Positions 20,711 to 30,045 of a DNA stretch of 64,000 nucleotides are shown piece by piece. The position numbers and the translations under genes were made by a program. The notes below the pieces were generated by a model, which was given only the letters and a program-made list of their open reading frames with translations, did no database searches and had not been told where the DNA came from. The stretch's first letter is position 1; every line of letters begins with the position of its first letter. The stretch is from Rhodanobacter sp. (GTDB lineage: Bacteria; Pseudomonadota; Gammaproteobacteria; Xanthomonadales; Rhodanobacteraceae), in contig SCRF01000049.1 of the NCBI GenBank assembly GCA_004322005.1, positions 99,951 through 163,950 on the forward strand, read 5' to 3'.

Positions 20711-20753
20711 GGGGGTAGCTCCTTGGTGGGGGTTCAATGCATTGTGCTCGATG

Positions 20754-20821
20754 GTAGGAGCGCACCCTGTGCGCGAATGCCATTTGCTGGCAAGAGCATC
20801 GCGCACAGGGTGCGCTCCTAC
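20754..20821. repeat. paired GTAG palindrome, copy 6
   Basis: GCGCAC-type arms with a short loop; the inner parts of the arms have diverged (GAATGCCATTTG against CAAGAGCATCGCG). Between the aminotransferase stop and the mdh start, both minus strand. Confidence 0.8.
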
Positions 20822-20834
20822 ACAGGTGTTGGAT

Positions 20835-22034
20835 TCAGTCCAGTTCGGCGATGAACTCCTCGATGCGTTGCAAGCCCGGCGCCAGCTGCGCGGTGGGGCA
20901 CGTGTAGGAAATGCGCATCGCCCGCGGTTCGCCAAAAGCCGATCCGGGCACGCAGGCAACGCCCTTGGCTTCCAGCAGGGCGGCGCAGAACTCCAGGTCA
21001 TTCGCGATCGCGGTGCCGCGGTGGCTCTTGCCGAACGCCACCGAGATATCCGGGAACGCGTAGAACGCGCCCTGCGGTCGCGGGCAGACCACACCCGGGA
21101 TCGCGGCAAGTGCAGCCAGCACGATGTCGCGCTTGCCGGCGAACTCGGCGCAGCTGGCCTTGGGAATGTCCTGCGGGCCGGTCAACGCCGCCACCGCGGC
21201 CGCCGTGATCACCTCCGGCACGCTGGTGATGTGGTTGGAGTTGAGCGTGGTCACCGCCCCGGCCACCGCCTCGGGCGCGGCCACGAAACCCACCCGCCAG
21301 CCCGGCATGCCATAGGTCTTGGAGAGCGAGTCGACGAAGATCAGCCGCTCGCGCAGTTCGGGCCTGGCGAACCCGAAGTTGTGGTAGCCGATGCCGTCGA
21401 ACACCATCGCGTTGTAGATATCGTCGGTCACGATCCAGGTGTCCGGATGCTTCGCCAGCACCTCGGCCAGCGCGGCGATTTCCTCCGCCGTGTAGACCAT
21501 GCCGGTGGGGTTGGACGGGTTGTTGAACAGGAACACCCTGGGCTTGCGCGCCAGCGCCGCATCGAGCTGCGCCGGGGTCAGCTTGTAGTTCTGCTCTAGC
21601 CCGCAATGCAGTACGTTGACCTTCGCGCCGACGATGTCGGCGATATCGCGGTAGGTGGTCCAGTACGGTGCGGCGAAGCAGATCTCGTCGCCTTCGTCCA
21701 GCAGCGCCTCGGCCAGGTTGTACAGCACCTGCTTGGCACCGATCCCGATGGAAAGGTTCAGGCGTCCATAACCCGAGAAGCCCAGCGCCTCGATGTGTTG
21801 GAGGAACGCATCCAGCAAGGCATCGGCACCGCGGTTGCTGCCGTACTGGCCGCTGTCGTGCGACAGCGCTTCGCGCGCCGCGGCGTAGACGTGTGCGCCT
21901 GGCAGGAAGTTCGGCACGCCGATCGAGAAGCTGATGATGTCCCGTCCGGCAGCCTTGAGCTGCTTAGCCTTTTCGGCAATCACCATGATGGCGCTGGGCT
22001 TGGCGCGACCGACACGCTGGGCGAACTGGGGCAT
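20835..22034 (-). CDS. PLP-dependent aminotransferase (class I/II, AspC-like)
   Basis: Fold-type I aminotransferase of 399 residues, probably acting on aspartate or aromatic amino acids with 2-oxoglutarate. Visible: [12 protein letters not shown] near the N-terminus, [12 protein letters not shown], the cofactor Asp/Tyr in [13 protein letters not shown], the PLP lysine in [15 protein letters not shown], and the C-terminal Arg in AMRISY. Start ATG 22034 follows GAGAGG; 22046 is an alternative. Exact substrate cannot be assigned. Upstream ppiB ends in a strong terminator, so this gene has its own promoter, perhaps with mdh behind it. Confidence 0.85.
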   Translation of the reverse strand: MPQFAQRVGRAKPSAIMVIAEKAKQLKAAGRDIISFSIGVPNFLPGAHVYAAAREALSHDSGQYGSNRGADALLDAFLQHIEALGFSGYGRLNLSIGIGAKQVLYNLAEALLDEGDEICFAAPYWTTYRDIADIVGAKVNVLHCGLEQNYKLTPAQLDAALARKPRVFLFNNPSNPTGMVYTAEEIAALAEVLAKHPDTWIVTDDIYNAMVFDGIGYHNFGFARPELRERLIFVDSLSKTYGMPGWRVGFVAAPEAVAGAVTTLNSNHITSVPEVITAAAVAALTGPQDIPKASCAEFAGKRDIVLAALAAIPGVVCPRPQGAFYAFPDISVAFGKSHRGTAIANDLEFCAALLEAKGVACVPGSAFGEPRAMRISYTCPTAQLAPGLQRIEEFIAELD

Positions 22035-22213
22035 GGCGCCTCTCATGCGAAGGGAAGAAACAAAGGCCGTGATTTTATCATGCCAGCGGATGCCCGCGCC
22101 GGCCACATGCAGGATCAACGGCACTGGCAGCCCGGGTGGGGCACGGCGGGCAACCCCGCACCACGGACTACCGGACTTCGCGGCAGCAGCGGGCGCCGCC
22201 ATGCCGATGGCAC

Positions 22214-22250
22214 AAAAAAAACCGCCGGTGGAGCGTCGGCGGTTTTTTTT
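22214..22250 (-). terminator. rho-independent terminator after ppiB
   Basis: A8 run, stem CCGCCG...CGGCGG and T8 run, symmetrical on both strands. It lies 20 bases past the ppiB stop in the minus direction and upstream of the aminotransferase. Confidence 0.9.
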
Positions 22251-22269
22251 GACCATCGCTCGCACGAAC

Positions 22270-22779
22270 TCAGTCGCGCTTGTCCAGCACGGCGTTCCAC
22301 ACGTTCACTTTCTCCTGCTGCGCGGCCAGCAGGGCATCCACATCGCCCGACACGGTGACCTTCTCGATCACGTCGCCCTGCGCGATCGTGTTGACCACCT
22401 TCAGGTCGGCCGCTTCGACCACTTCGCCGAACACGCTGTGCTTGCCGTCCAGCCAGGGCGTGGGGCCGTGCGTGATGAAGAACTGGCTGCCATTCGTGCG
22501 TGGCCCGGCATTGGCCATCGACAGCACGCCGGGCTTGTCGTGGCGCAGCGACGGGTCGAACTCGTCCTCGAACTTGTAGCCCGGGCCGCCACGGCCGGTG
22601 CCTTCGGGGCAGCCGCCCTGGATCATGAAGTCGGCGATCACGCGGTGGAACGACAAACCGTCGTAATAGCCGCGCCTGGCCAGGTTGACGAAGTTGGCAA
22701 CCGTGATCGGCGCGCGATCTTCATGCAGACGCAGATGGATCGGGCCACGGTTGGTGTCGAAGGTCACGTTGATGGTCAT
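22270..22779 (-). CDS. ppiB: peptidyl-prolyl cis-trans isomerase, cyclophilin type
   Basis: Cyclophilin that catalyses proline isomerisation in the cytosol. The 169 residues show the conserved core: [19 protein letters not shown] with the catalytic Arg, [35 protein letters not shown] and [12 protein letters not shown]. No signal peptide from ATG 22779, which follows AAGGACTTTCCG; a longer frame start at 22821 is not favoured. Single-gene unit between a GTAG palindrome and a terminator. Confidence 0.94.
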   Translation of the reverse strand: MTINVTFDTNRGPIHLRLHEDRAPITVANFVNLARRGYYDGLSFHRVIADFMIQGGCPEGTGRGGPGYKFEDEFDPSLRHDKPGVLSMANAGPRTNGSQFFITHGPTPWLDGKHSVFGEVVEAADLKVVNTIAQGDVIEKVTVSGDVDALLAAQQEKVNVWNAVLDKRD

Positions 22780-22850
22780 CGGAAAGTCCTTGGGATTGTA
22801 AGCTGCACCGCGCGACGGCACGGACCCTCAAGGATAACCCAGCATCGCCG

Positions 22851-22928
22851 GTAGGAGCGCACCCTGTGCGCGAATGCTCTTGCCGATGAACGTCCGCAAG
22901 AGCATTCGCGCACAGGGTGCGCTCCTAC
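22851..22928. repeat. paired GTAG palindrome, copy 7
   Basis: Nearly perfect GCGCAC-type pair with a loop of about 16 bases, between the 3HB-oligomer hydrolase stop and the ppiB start. Confidence 0.87.
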
Positions 22929-22949
22929 GCGGGCATTGCCGCGGTGCGT

Positions 22950-24800
22950 CTACGGCATGCCCAGCGTGCCACGCTCAAGCGTACCGGCGCCGCGCGGCCG
23001 GGCCGGTGGGGTGGGCACGTCGAGCGGCCAGGCCGCGCCTTCGTACAAATGCGCCCACAGTCGGTCCAGCGCCGCATAGCCGTAGGGCAGCAGCGGTACA
23101 TGCCGGTCGCCGAAACCCGGTAGCGAGAGGAACGCATCGAAGTGCTGGGCATATGGCACCTTCCAGTAGATCGGCTGGCGCCCTTCCTCGCGCAACCAGG
23201 CCACATAGGGCTCGGAACTGAAGGCCGTCGGCAGCAGGCCGTCACTGGCGCCATGCAGTACCCACAGTGGCAAGTCGCTGCGCGGCAACCTGGCCGCGGT
23301 GGCGGCCACCGAAGCATGCAGGTTCTGCGCTGCGGGATCGCTGCCGGTCCACAGCGCACGCAAGCATTCGATACCGGTCAGGGTGGGGTCGGTCGAAACA
23401 TTCGTTCCGCCGAACAGACCCACGCCATTGCCCGGTGGAATGCCTGCCGCGTCCGACCACCACGCCGCACGGGTCGCGGCATCGGCCAGACCCGGCTGGC
23501 CATCGGCACCGATCGCCGCGTAGCGGAAGCCGCACGGCATGTCCGCCACGCCGCGACGCAGATAGGACGAGGCATAGCCGGCGGCAGCCGCCCGCCACAG
23601 GTCGAACGCAGTCGAACTGGCCGCGGTGCTCATCGCCTCGTCGGTCCAGCCGCGGACACGCAGGTATTGGTAAGCCTGCTCGGCCTGTTCGGCCACGCTG
23701 TTGCCGCCCAGCTTGCCCTGTGCGCGCAGGCTCGCGCAGCGCACCGGCCACGCCGGCGGCGGCCGGCCGTTCGCTTCGCGCGCGAACGGCGCGTCGGCAA
23801 AGCGCTCGCTGCTCAGTGCGCACGGCAGCCAGATCGCCGCCTCGGTGGCGTAGTCGTAAAACGGACGGCCATGATCTTGCACATGCACGTTGGGCTCCAG
23901 CGCGACCACGCCGGCAAAAAAACCATCGCGATCCAGTCCGGCCGCCTGCAGCACCGCGCCACCGCCATTGGACAAGCCGGTGGCGATGATCTTCGTGTTC
24001 TGCGGCGTGAACGGCGCCTCATCCGGATAGGCCCGATCAAGCATCGCCAGCGCGAACTGCGCGGCCTGGATCACGTGCCGCCCCCAGTCGGCCTCCGGGT
24101 TGTCGCCGGAATTCATCTGCTTCACCGCGATGCCTGTGCCCGGCGGTGCCGGCGGTGGCTGGAACTCCAGCGGCGCCTCGCCGCGTCGGGCGCGGCGGCC
24201 GTCCAGCGCCACGCCGCTGTCGTCGGCGTAATCGAAATAGCCCGAACCGGTGCCCTTGTCGGTGTACGCCACCGCGCAACCGTGCGGCAGGCCCCAGGCC
24301 CCGGCCAGCGCGATCGCGCCGTAGATGCCACGCGAACCGGACGAGGCGGTCACCACCAGGCAGCGCTTGCGGTGGTCGAAATTGTCCGGCAACTGCAGCA
24401 GCACGCGATGCGGCGCCCGCGCGCCGGGAATCCGCGCGAACGCCTGGTATTCGCGCCCCGGTATATCCGGCACGCCGCCATAGACCGTGCCGTAACCGCC
24501 TAGCGGACCGAGATCGGCGATGCCCTTCCAACTGGTCTGGATCGCCCGCCGACGCAGTTCGTCCGCGCTGGGGTCCTGCGGGTTGGCGAACGGTGGCGGC
24601 GCACCGGCCAGACCGGCCAACCCCAGGCCCGCGCTCAACAGATCGTCGTGCCCCCGATGCGCGGTGACTTGTACTTCGCCGTAATCCACGTCTCGCATTC
24701 CAGATTCCTTCCCGACCGGGCTGCTGGCACAAGCCGACAGCATGACGGATAGCAGCACGGACCAGAACAGCGGTGTTGCAATGGGGATGGATTTCTTCAT
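22950..24800 (-). CDS. D-(-)-3-hydroxybutyrate oligomer hydrolase, lipoprotein
   Basis: Probable hydrolase of short 3-hydroxybutyrate oligomers, a step in using polyhydroxybutyrate. The 616 residues begin with a lipoprotein signal (LSVMLSAC, lipid Cys24). The alpha/beta-hydrolase-like core has VVTASSGSRGIYGAIALAG and the nucleophile segment ATGLSNGGGAVLQAAG, both characteristic of the 3HBOH family. The C-terminal region has LWVLHGASDGLLP and a late AQHFDAF with the likely catalytic His. The frame is open far upstream, but ATG 24800 starts the signal peptide. Divergent from a response-regulator gene 105 bases away, which might control it. Confidence 0.82.
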   Translation of the reverse strand: MKKSIPIATPLFWSVLLSVMLSACASSPVGKESGMRDVDYGEVQVTAHRGHDDLLSAGLGLAGLAGAPPPFANPQDPSADELRRRAIQTSWKGIADLGPLGGYGTVYGGVPDIPGREYQAFARIPGARAPHRVLLQLPDNFDHRKRCLVVTASSGSRGIYGAIALAGAWGLPHGCAVAYTDKGTGSGYFDYADDSGVALDGRRARRGEAPLEFQPPPAPPGTGIAVKQMNSGDNPEADWGRHVIQAAQFALAMLDRAYPDEAPFTPQNTKIIATGLSNGGGAVLQAAGLDRDGFFAGVVALEPNVHVQDHGRPFYDYATEAAIWLPCALSSERFADAPFAREANGRPPPAWPVRCASLRAQGKLGGNSVAEQAEQAYQYLRVRGWTDEAMSTAASSTAFDLWRAAAAGYASSYLRRGVADMPCGFRYAAIGADGQPGLADAATRAAWWSDAAGIPPGNGVGLFGGTNVSTDPTLTGIECLRALWTGSDPAAQNLHASVAATAARLPRSDLPLWVLHGASDGLLPTAFSSEPYVAWLREEGRQPIYWKVPYAQHFDAFLSLPGFGDRHVPLLPYGYAALDRLWAHLYEGAAWPLDVPTPPARPRGAGTLERGTLGMP

Positions 24801-24905
24801 CACGCCACCATAGCAAGCATGCTGCCTCCCGCCATCGTACAAAAGTCCATCACGCATGACTTCCGAGACTCGACGGCAGCGCCGGGGCCGGCTAAGTTCG
24901 ACCGC

Positions 24906-25565
24906 ATGACCTGCCTGCTGATCGCCGACGACCACCCGCTGTTCCGCGCCGCCCTGCATCAGGCCGCCAGCGCCAGCGTGCCGGGGTGCCACGTGCATGA
25001 GGCTGCCGACCTTGCCGACGTGCTGACCGTACTGGCCTCGGAACCGGATATCGATCTGGTGCTGCTCGACCTGCACATGCCCGGCAGCCGGGGCCTGACC
25101 GGGCTGGCGGCACTGCGTGGCCAGCATCCCGGCGTGGCGGTGCTGGTGGTGTCCGCCCACGACGAACCGCGCATCGTGCGCCGCGTGCTCGATCACGGCG
25201 CTGCCGGTTTCATCCCCAAGAGCGCCAGCCCGGTGCAGATTGGCCAGGCGATCCGCAGCGTGCTCGAGTGCGGCAGCTGGCTGCCGCCCGGCCTCGCCGC
25301 TGCCGTGGCCGCCCTGCCCGCCAACCCCGATGACACCGACCTGGCCGCTCGCCTGGCCCGACTGACCGAGCAGCAGTCGCGCGTCCTGGGCCTGCTGGCC
25401 GAAGGTTTGTTGAACAAGCAGATCGCCGACCGCCTCTCGATCCAGGAGCGCACGGTGAAGGCGCACGTCACGGCGATCTTCGAGAAGCTGCGGGTGAGAA
25501 ACCGCACCCAGGCCGGGATGCTGTTGAAGTCGCTGGAATTGGGAGAACCGGCGCGGATGGAGTAG
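24906..25565 (+). CDS. LuxR/NarL-type response regulator
   Basis: Two-component response regulator of 219 residues. The N-terminal receiver domain has acidic residues in LLIADDHP and the phospho-acceptor Asp in LVLLDLHMPG, with PKSAS near residue 100. The C-terminal LuxR helix-turn-helix runs LTEQQSRVLGLLAEGLLNKQIADRLSIQ and ends LRVRNRTQAGMLL. No sensor kinase is adjacent, so it is an orphan here. The start at 24906 is chosen to begin right at the receiver fold. A MITE-like element begins 6 bases after its TAG stop. Confidence 0.9.
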   Translation: MTCLLIADDHPLFRAALHQAASASVPGCHVHEAADLADVLTVLASEPDIDLVLLDLHMPGSRGLTGLAALRGQHPGVAVLVVSAHDEPRIVRRVLDHGAAGFIPKSASPVQIGQAIRSVLECGSWLPPGLAAAVAALPANPDDTDLAARLARLTEQQSRVLGLLAEGLLNKQIADRLSIQERTVKAHVTAIFEKLRVRNRTQAGMLLKSLELGEPARME

Positions 25566-25570
25566 GACTC

Positions 25571-25701
25571 GAATGGTACTTAACTTATAAGCGCCGTCAT
25601 CCCCGCGAAAGCGGGGATCCAGTGCCTTCCGTGGCCTTCAAACGCTTGAATGCGCTGGATTCCCGCTTTCGCGGGAATGACGAGCTTTGTAAGTACCGTT
25701 C
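25571..25701. mobile_element. MITE-like element, copy a (131 bp)
   Basis: Ends are inverted repeats GAATGGTACTTA / TAAGTACCGTTC; inside is the long palindrome GTCATCCCCGCGAAAGCGGG...CCCGCTTTCGCGGGAATGAC. No coding capacity. Unlike copies b and c, no 11-bp direct repeat flanks it, so the target duplication has decayed or been lost. Lies between the response regulator and the acylase. Confidence 0.75.
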
Positions 25702-25777
25702 TGCTCTGACCTAAGGTGGCGCTTGAGCATGACGGCACCCAAAGACACCTGAGACACCCGATCATTGGGGAAAACCG

Positions 25778-28051
25778 ATGCTGGCACGCACAATGAAAAA
25801 ACTGTTTCAGGCACCTCTCCGCTTGCACTGCGGCGATCATGTAAGGCGCCTGCTGCGTGTGGCTGTGCTGTTCGCGTTCGGCTGTGCCGCGGCTGCCCAG
25901 GCACGCACTCCCGCGCAAACGACCGACCCGGCCCGCTGGCAGCGCGAGGCGCAGGCGGTCACGATCACCCGCGACGACTGGGGCATCGCGCATGTGCACG
26001 GCAGGACCGACGCCAACGCGGTGTTCGGCATGGCCTACGCGCAGGCCGAGGACGATTTCAACCGCGTGGAGACCAATTACCTGCTGTCGATGGGCCGCCT
26101 CGCCGAGGCCGAGGGCAAGTCCGCGATCTGGCAGGACCTGCGGCAGCAGCTGTTCATCGATCCGGTGGTGCTGAAGAAGCTCTATCGCCAGAGCCCGGCC
26201 TGGCTGCAGCAGCTGATGAACGCCTGGGCCGATGGGCTCAACGATTATCTCGCCACGCATCCGGATGTGCATCCCCGCGTGATCACCCGGTTCGAACCGT
26301 GGATGGCGCTCTCCTTCACCGAGGGCAGCATCGGCGGTGACATCGAACGCGTGTCGCTGAAACAGCTGGCCCTGTTCTACGGCGACGATCGGGCGGCGCT
26401 GGCCTTCGTGCCCGAGCCCGCCAGCTGGAAGGAGCCGACCGGCTCCAACGGCATCGCCATCGCGCCGAAGCTCACCGCCCGCGGCCATGCGCTGCTGCTG
26501 ATCAATCCGCACACCTCGTTCTTCTTCCGCTCCGAACTGCAGATGTCCAGCGACGCCGGGCTCGACGCCTACGGCGCGGTGACCTGGGGCCAGTTCTTCG
26601 TCTACCAGGGCTTCAACCAGCATGTGGGGTGGATGCATACCTCCACCGGTGCCGACGTGGTCGACGAGTTCGCCGAGACCATCGTGCACAAGCACGGCAA
26701 GCTCTACTACCGCTACGGCAAGGCACTGCGCCCGGTCACCACGCGCCGGATCGTCGTGCGTTACCGGGCAGCCGACGGCACGATGGCGCAGCGCATCTTC
26801 ACCGCCTGGTTCACCCATCACGGCCCGATCGTGCGCGCAGCCCATGGCAAATGGATCGCCGAGGCGCTGATGAACACGCCGATCCCCGCACTGGAACAGA
26901 GCTGGCTGCGCACCAAGACGCACGACTACGCCAGCTACATGAAGGTCGCCGAGCTGAAGGCCAACTCGTCCAACAACACCATCTTCGCCGACGACAAGGG
27001 CGAGATCGCCTATCTGCATCCGCAATTCATCCCGAAACGCGACGACCGCTTCGACTACACCAGGCCGGTCGACGGCAGCGATCCGGCCACCGACTGGCAC
27101 GGGCTGCTGCCGCTCGATGCGGCTCCGCATCTGCTCAATCCGCCCAACGGCTGGATCTTCAACACCAACGACTGGCCGTATTCCGCGGCCGGCCCGTACA
27201 GCCCGAAGCGGGCGGACTATCCCCGCTACATGGACACCTTCGGCGAGAACCCGCGCGGCCTGCACGCCACCCGCCTGCTCACCGGCGCGAAGGATTTCAC
27301 CCTTCCCTCGCTGATCACCGCCGCGTTCGATTCGTACCTGCCGGCGTTCGCGCGGCAGCTCCCGATCCTGGTCGCCGACTACGACGCGCTGCCCGCCAAC
27401 GATCCGCTCCGGCCAAGGCTGGCCGGCCAGATCGCGATGCTGCGCGGTTGGAACTACCGCTGGGGCATCGCCTCGATGCCGACCTCGCTGGCGGTGTTCT
27501 GGGGCGACACGCTGTGGGACGAGGTGAGCAAGGCCGATACCGCCGAGGGCCTGTCGATCTATGACTACATGGCCGAGAAGGCCGGTTCGCGAGCCCGCCT
27601 CGACGCCCTGGTCGAAGCGTCCGACCGCCTGAAAAAGGACTTCGGCAGCTGGGGCGTGCCGTGGGGCGAGATCAACCGCTTCCAGCGCATCAACGGCGAC
27701 ATCGTGCAGCCGTTCGACGACTCAAAGCCCAGCATCCCGGTACCGTTCACCTCCTCGCGCTGGGGCTCGCTGGCCTCGTTCGGCGCGCACCGCTGGCCCG
27801 GCACCAAGCGCTATTACGGCACCAGCGGCAACAGCTTCGTCGCAGTGGTCGAATTCGGCCCGAAGGTGCGCGCCCGCGCCATCACCGCCGGCGGCGAAAG
27901 CGGCCATCCCGACTCGAAGCACTTCAACGACGAAGCCGAGCGCTACACCACCGGCGACCTGCGCACGGTGTACTTCTGGCCGGGGCAGCTGAAGGGACAT
28001 GTCGAGCGGGTCTATCACCCGGGGAGAAAGGCATCGGTCACGCCTCATTGA
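25778..28051 (+). CDS. penicillin acylase/AHL-acylase-family N-terminal nucleophile hydrolase
   Basis: Secreted Ntn-hydrolase of 757 residues that should mature by self-cleavage into alpha and beta chains. It has a basic N-terminus and a hydrophobic segment at about 27-41 ending AAAQA. The alpha chain has ITRDDWGIAHVHGRTDANAVFG. The spacer ends before the predicted nucleophile Ser223 in EPTGSNGIAIAP, the Gly-Ser-Asn pattern of the family. Relatives cleave beta-lactam side chains, acyl-homoserine lactones or other amides; the substrate cannot be assigned. GGGGAAAACCG precedes ATG 25778. Stands alone. Confidence 0.85.
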   Translation: MLARTMKKLFQAPLRLHCGDHVRRLLRVAVLFAFGCAAAAQARTPAQTTDPARWQREAQAVTITRDDWGIAHVHGRTDANAVFGMAYAQAEDDFNRVETNYLLSMGRLAEAEGKSAIWQDLRQQLFIDPVVLKKLYRQSPAWLQQLMNAWADGLNDYLATHPDVHPRVITRFEPWMALSFTEGSIGGDIERVSLKQLALFYGDDRAALAFVPEPASWKEPTGSNGIAIAPKLTARGHALLLINPHTSFFFRSELQMSSDAGLDAYGAVTWGQFFVYQGFNQHVGWMHTSTGADVVDEFAETIVHKHGKLYYRYGKALRPVTTRRIVVRYRAADGTMAQRIFTAWFTHHGPIVRAAHGKWIAEALMNTPIPALEQSWLRTKTHDYASYMKVAELKANSSNNTIFADDKGEIAYLHPQFIPKRDDRFDYTRPVDGSDPATDWHGLLPLDAAPHLLNPPNGWIFNTNDWPYSAAGPYSPKRADYPRYMDTFGENPRGLHATRLLTGAKDFTLPSLITAAFDSYLPAFARQLPILVADYDALPANDPLRPRLAGQIAMLRGWNYRWGIASMPTSLAVFWGDTLWDEVSKADTAEGLSIYDYMAEKAGSRARLDALVEASDRLKKDFGSWGVPWGEINRFQRINGDIVQPFDDSKPSIPVPFTSSRWGSLASFGAHRWPGTKRYYGTSGNSFVAVVEFGPKVRARAITAGGESGHPDSKHFNDEAERYTTGDLRTVYFWPGQLKGHVERVYHPGRKASVTPH

Positions 28052-28144
28052 AGCCGCCCGCCGGTGCGCCCGGAAAACAGGCCCCCAACGCCGGCTGCCG
28101 GATAGCGGGGTCATGCAGGCGCGGTCGAGGAACCACTGCACCGG

Positions 28145-28852
28145 CTACAAACCCCACTTGGGAATTTCCAGGCCGCGCTTCACCGCCGGGCGAGCCAGTG
28201 CGCGATCGAGCCAGGCGGCGACGTTCGTGAAGCTGTCGTACACCACCAGCTCGCGCGCCTCGTAGAACGTGATCAGGTTGTTCACCCAGCCGACCGTGGC
28301 GATGTCGGCGATCGTGTAGTCCTCGCCCATCAACCAGACGCAACCGTCGAGCTGGGCGTCGAGCACGCCCAGCAGGCGCTTCGTTTCAGCCACGTAACGA
28401 TCGAGCGGCCGCTTGTCGGCGATCTCCTTGCCGGCGAACTTGTTGAAGTAGCCGAGCTGGCCGAACATCGGCCCGATCGAGGCCATCTGGAAGAACAGCC
28501 ACTGGATGGTCTCCCAGCGCCGGGCCGGGTCGGCCGGAATGAACTTGCCCGTCTTGTCCGCCAGATACAGCAGGATCGCACCGGATTCGAACAACCCCAG
28601 CGGCTCGCCGCCGGGTCCGGCCGGATCGATGATCGCGGGGATCTTGCCGTTGGGGTTCAGTGACAGGAACTCGGGCAAGTGGCTCTCGTCGTTCATGATG
28701 TCGACCAGATGTGGCTCGTAGGGCAGCCCGGTCTCCTCCAGCATGATCGAGGCCTTCACGCCGTTGGGGGTGTTGAGCGAATAGAGCTGGATACGGTCGG
28801 GGTGTTCGGCCGGCCAGCGTGCGGTGATCGGAAAGACGGACAGATCGGTCAT
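28145..28852 (-). CDS. Nu-class glutathione S-transferase (YfcG/YghU-like)
   Basis: Thioredoxin-fold transferase of 235 residues. The N-terminal domain has YSLNTPNGVKASIMLEE, where TPNG is the Nu-class glutathione-binding motif, then NPNGKIPAI and the FESGAILLYLAD helix with the conserved Glu-Ser. The C-terminal helical domain has MGEDYTIADIATVGW. Relatives have disulfide-bond reductase activity on glutathione disulfides. ATG 28852 is preceded by AGGAGCAACGC. Convergent with the acylase gene. Confidence 0.88.
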   Translation of the reverse strand: MTDLSVFPITARWPAEHPDRIQLYSLNTPNGVKASIMLEETGLPYEPHLVDIMNDESHLPEFLSLNPNGKIPAIIDPAGPGGEPLGLFESGAILLYLADKTGKFIPADPARRWETIQWLFFQMASIGPMFGQLGYFNKFAGKEIADKRPLDRYVAETKRLLGVLDAQLDGCVWLMGEDYTIADIATVGWVNNLITFYEARELVVYDSFTNVAAWLDRALARPAVKRGLEIPKWGL

Positions 28853-29217
28853 GCGTTGCTCCTGTGTCATGCAGCAGATGATCGGGGGCTGCAAACTGCG
28901 GGCATCCAGAACGGGTATCGTACTGTCGTTCACCAGGGGCTGTCCTTGATCCCCAGCCGGAACGCCAGCCGGTTCACCAGCAGGCCGGCGCCATGAAATA
29001 CAGCAATGAGAGCTGAACGGGCTCACCATGTCCGGAACGATACGGCTGGGCGAAAAAGCAGGCGCAATACGGCGAGCACTCCGGTGCACGGCCAATTCCG
29101 CCGAGGCCGTGGATAGCGGGTACGTGCGCGAACAACGCGAAGCCGATATGCCCTGCGTTGTTCGCGCACGTAGTTGCCGCCGGCCGGTCTTGCACCGCGA
29201 TCCGCCGTGCCTGCACG
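28853..29217. other. intergenic region, possible gene relic
   Basis: 365 bases between the GST start and the GNAT stop. On the minus strand around 28930-29020, one frame reads a hydrophobic stretch ending LVNRLAFRLGIKDSPW and a stop, which looks like the C-terminus of a lost membrane protein, but a stop lies about 31 codons upstream. I could not place the family. An inverted repeat GTGCGCGAACAACGC/GCGTTGTTCGCGCAC lies around 29124-29169. Confidence 0.35.
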
Positions 29218-29916
29218 TTACGGTGCTGCCGCACCCGACGCTGCCCAGCCAAGCGACCAGAAGCCGATGTCGCGGCGAAGGCGATAGCCGAGCTGCTCGT
29301 ACAGCCGCTTCGCGCGCCGGTTCTGCGGGCTCACGTGCAGAAACGGCAGGCGGCCGCGGTCGAGATTGTCGTTCGACAGCTGCGCCAGCAGCCGACGGGC
29401 GTAACCGCGGCCAAGAAAGTCAGGGTGCGTGCAGACCGCGCTGATCTCCTGGCATGCATCCATGCCCAGGCGCTCGCCGATCATCGCCGCCAGCCGGCCA
29501 TCCTGGTAGATCCCGAAGTAGCGGCCCAGTTCCATCGTGCTCGGACGGAAATAATGCGGATACACCAGCGCCGTCAGCGCCAGCACATCCGCGCGATGCA
29601 GTTCGGACAATTCGATGACCGGCGGCCCGTCGACCGGCGGGATCGCTGCCGTGCAGACCATCTGCGCCAGTTCGCCATGCGCCTCAAGAACCCATCCGTC
29701 CGGCAGCTTGGGCGCCACCCCGAGCAGGTACACGGTTTCGCTCGGCGCCAGCAGCGCCGCGATCGCCTCCGCCACATCCGCCTGTACGTTCGCCACGCCC
29801 AGGAATGGCGCGTAGGGTGCCGGATATCGTGCTGCATCGCCGACGCACTGCGCCAGCGAACGATGCCGGCTGCACAGTGAAGACCAGAAAGGGTTGTCGA
29901 GTTCCGAAGCGATCAT
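29218..29916 (-). CDS. GNAT-family N-acetyltransferase (FR47-like)
   Basis: Acetyl-CoA-dependent acetyltransferase of about 232 residues. The conserved GNAT core is in the C-terminal half: ISAVCTHPDFLGRGYARRLLAQL, where the RGYA loop is the acetyl-CoA pyrophosphate site, then LHVSPQNRRAKRLYEQLGY. The N-terminal half looks like the FR47 subgroup (LHRADVLALTALVYPHYFRP). Start is uncertain: ATG 29916 has a weak ribosome site, and the frame is open to 29997. Substrate unknown. Confidence 0.8.
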   Translation of the reverse strand: MIASELDNPFWSSLCSRHRSLAQCVGDAARYPAPYAPFLGVANVQADVAEAIAALLAPSETVYLLGVAPKLPDGWVLEAHGELAQMVCTAAIPPVDGPPVIELSELHRADVLALTALVYPHYFRPSTMELGRYFGIYQDGRLAAMIGERLGMDACQEISAVCTHPDFLGRGYARRLLAQLSNDNLDRGRLPFLHVSPQNRRAKRLYEQLGYRLRRDIGFWSLGWAASGAAAP

Positions 29917-30045
29917 TTCGCAATGCTGCCGAGCCTGTCGCAAGCGCAACGGGTTGACATGGCGGGGAGCGGTCGGGCACGAGGCACGACCGATCAACCC
30001 CGATGCATGAGCCTGCCCTGCGGTTTGAGTCTGCCGTTCACTCTG

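Noticed and set aside
24801..25466. N-terminal extension of the 3HB-oligomer hydrolase
   Set aside because: It is antisense to the response-regulator gene, and the lipoprotein signal begins at 24800.
28930..29020. Short frame ending LVNRLAFRLGIKDSPW as a gene
   Set aside because: Only about 30 codons between stops and no start signal; kept only as a possible relic in the intergenic entry.
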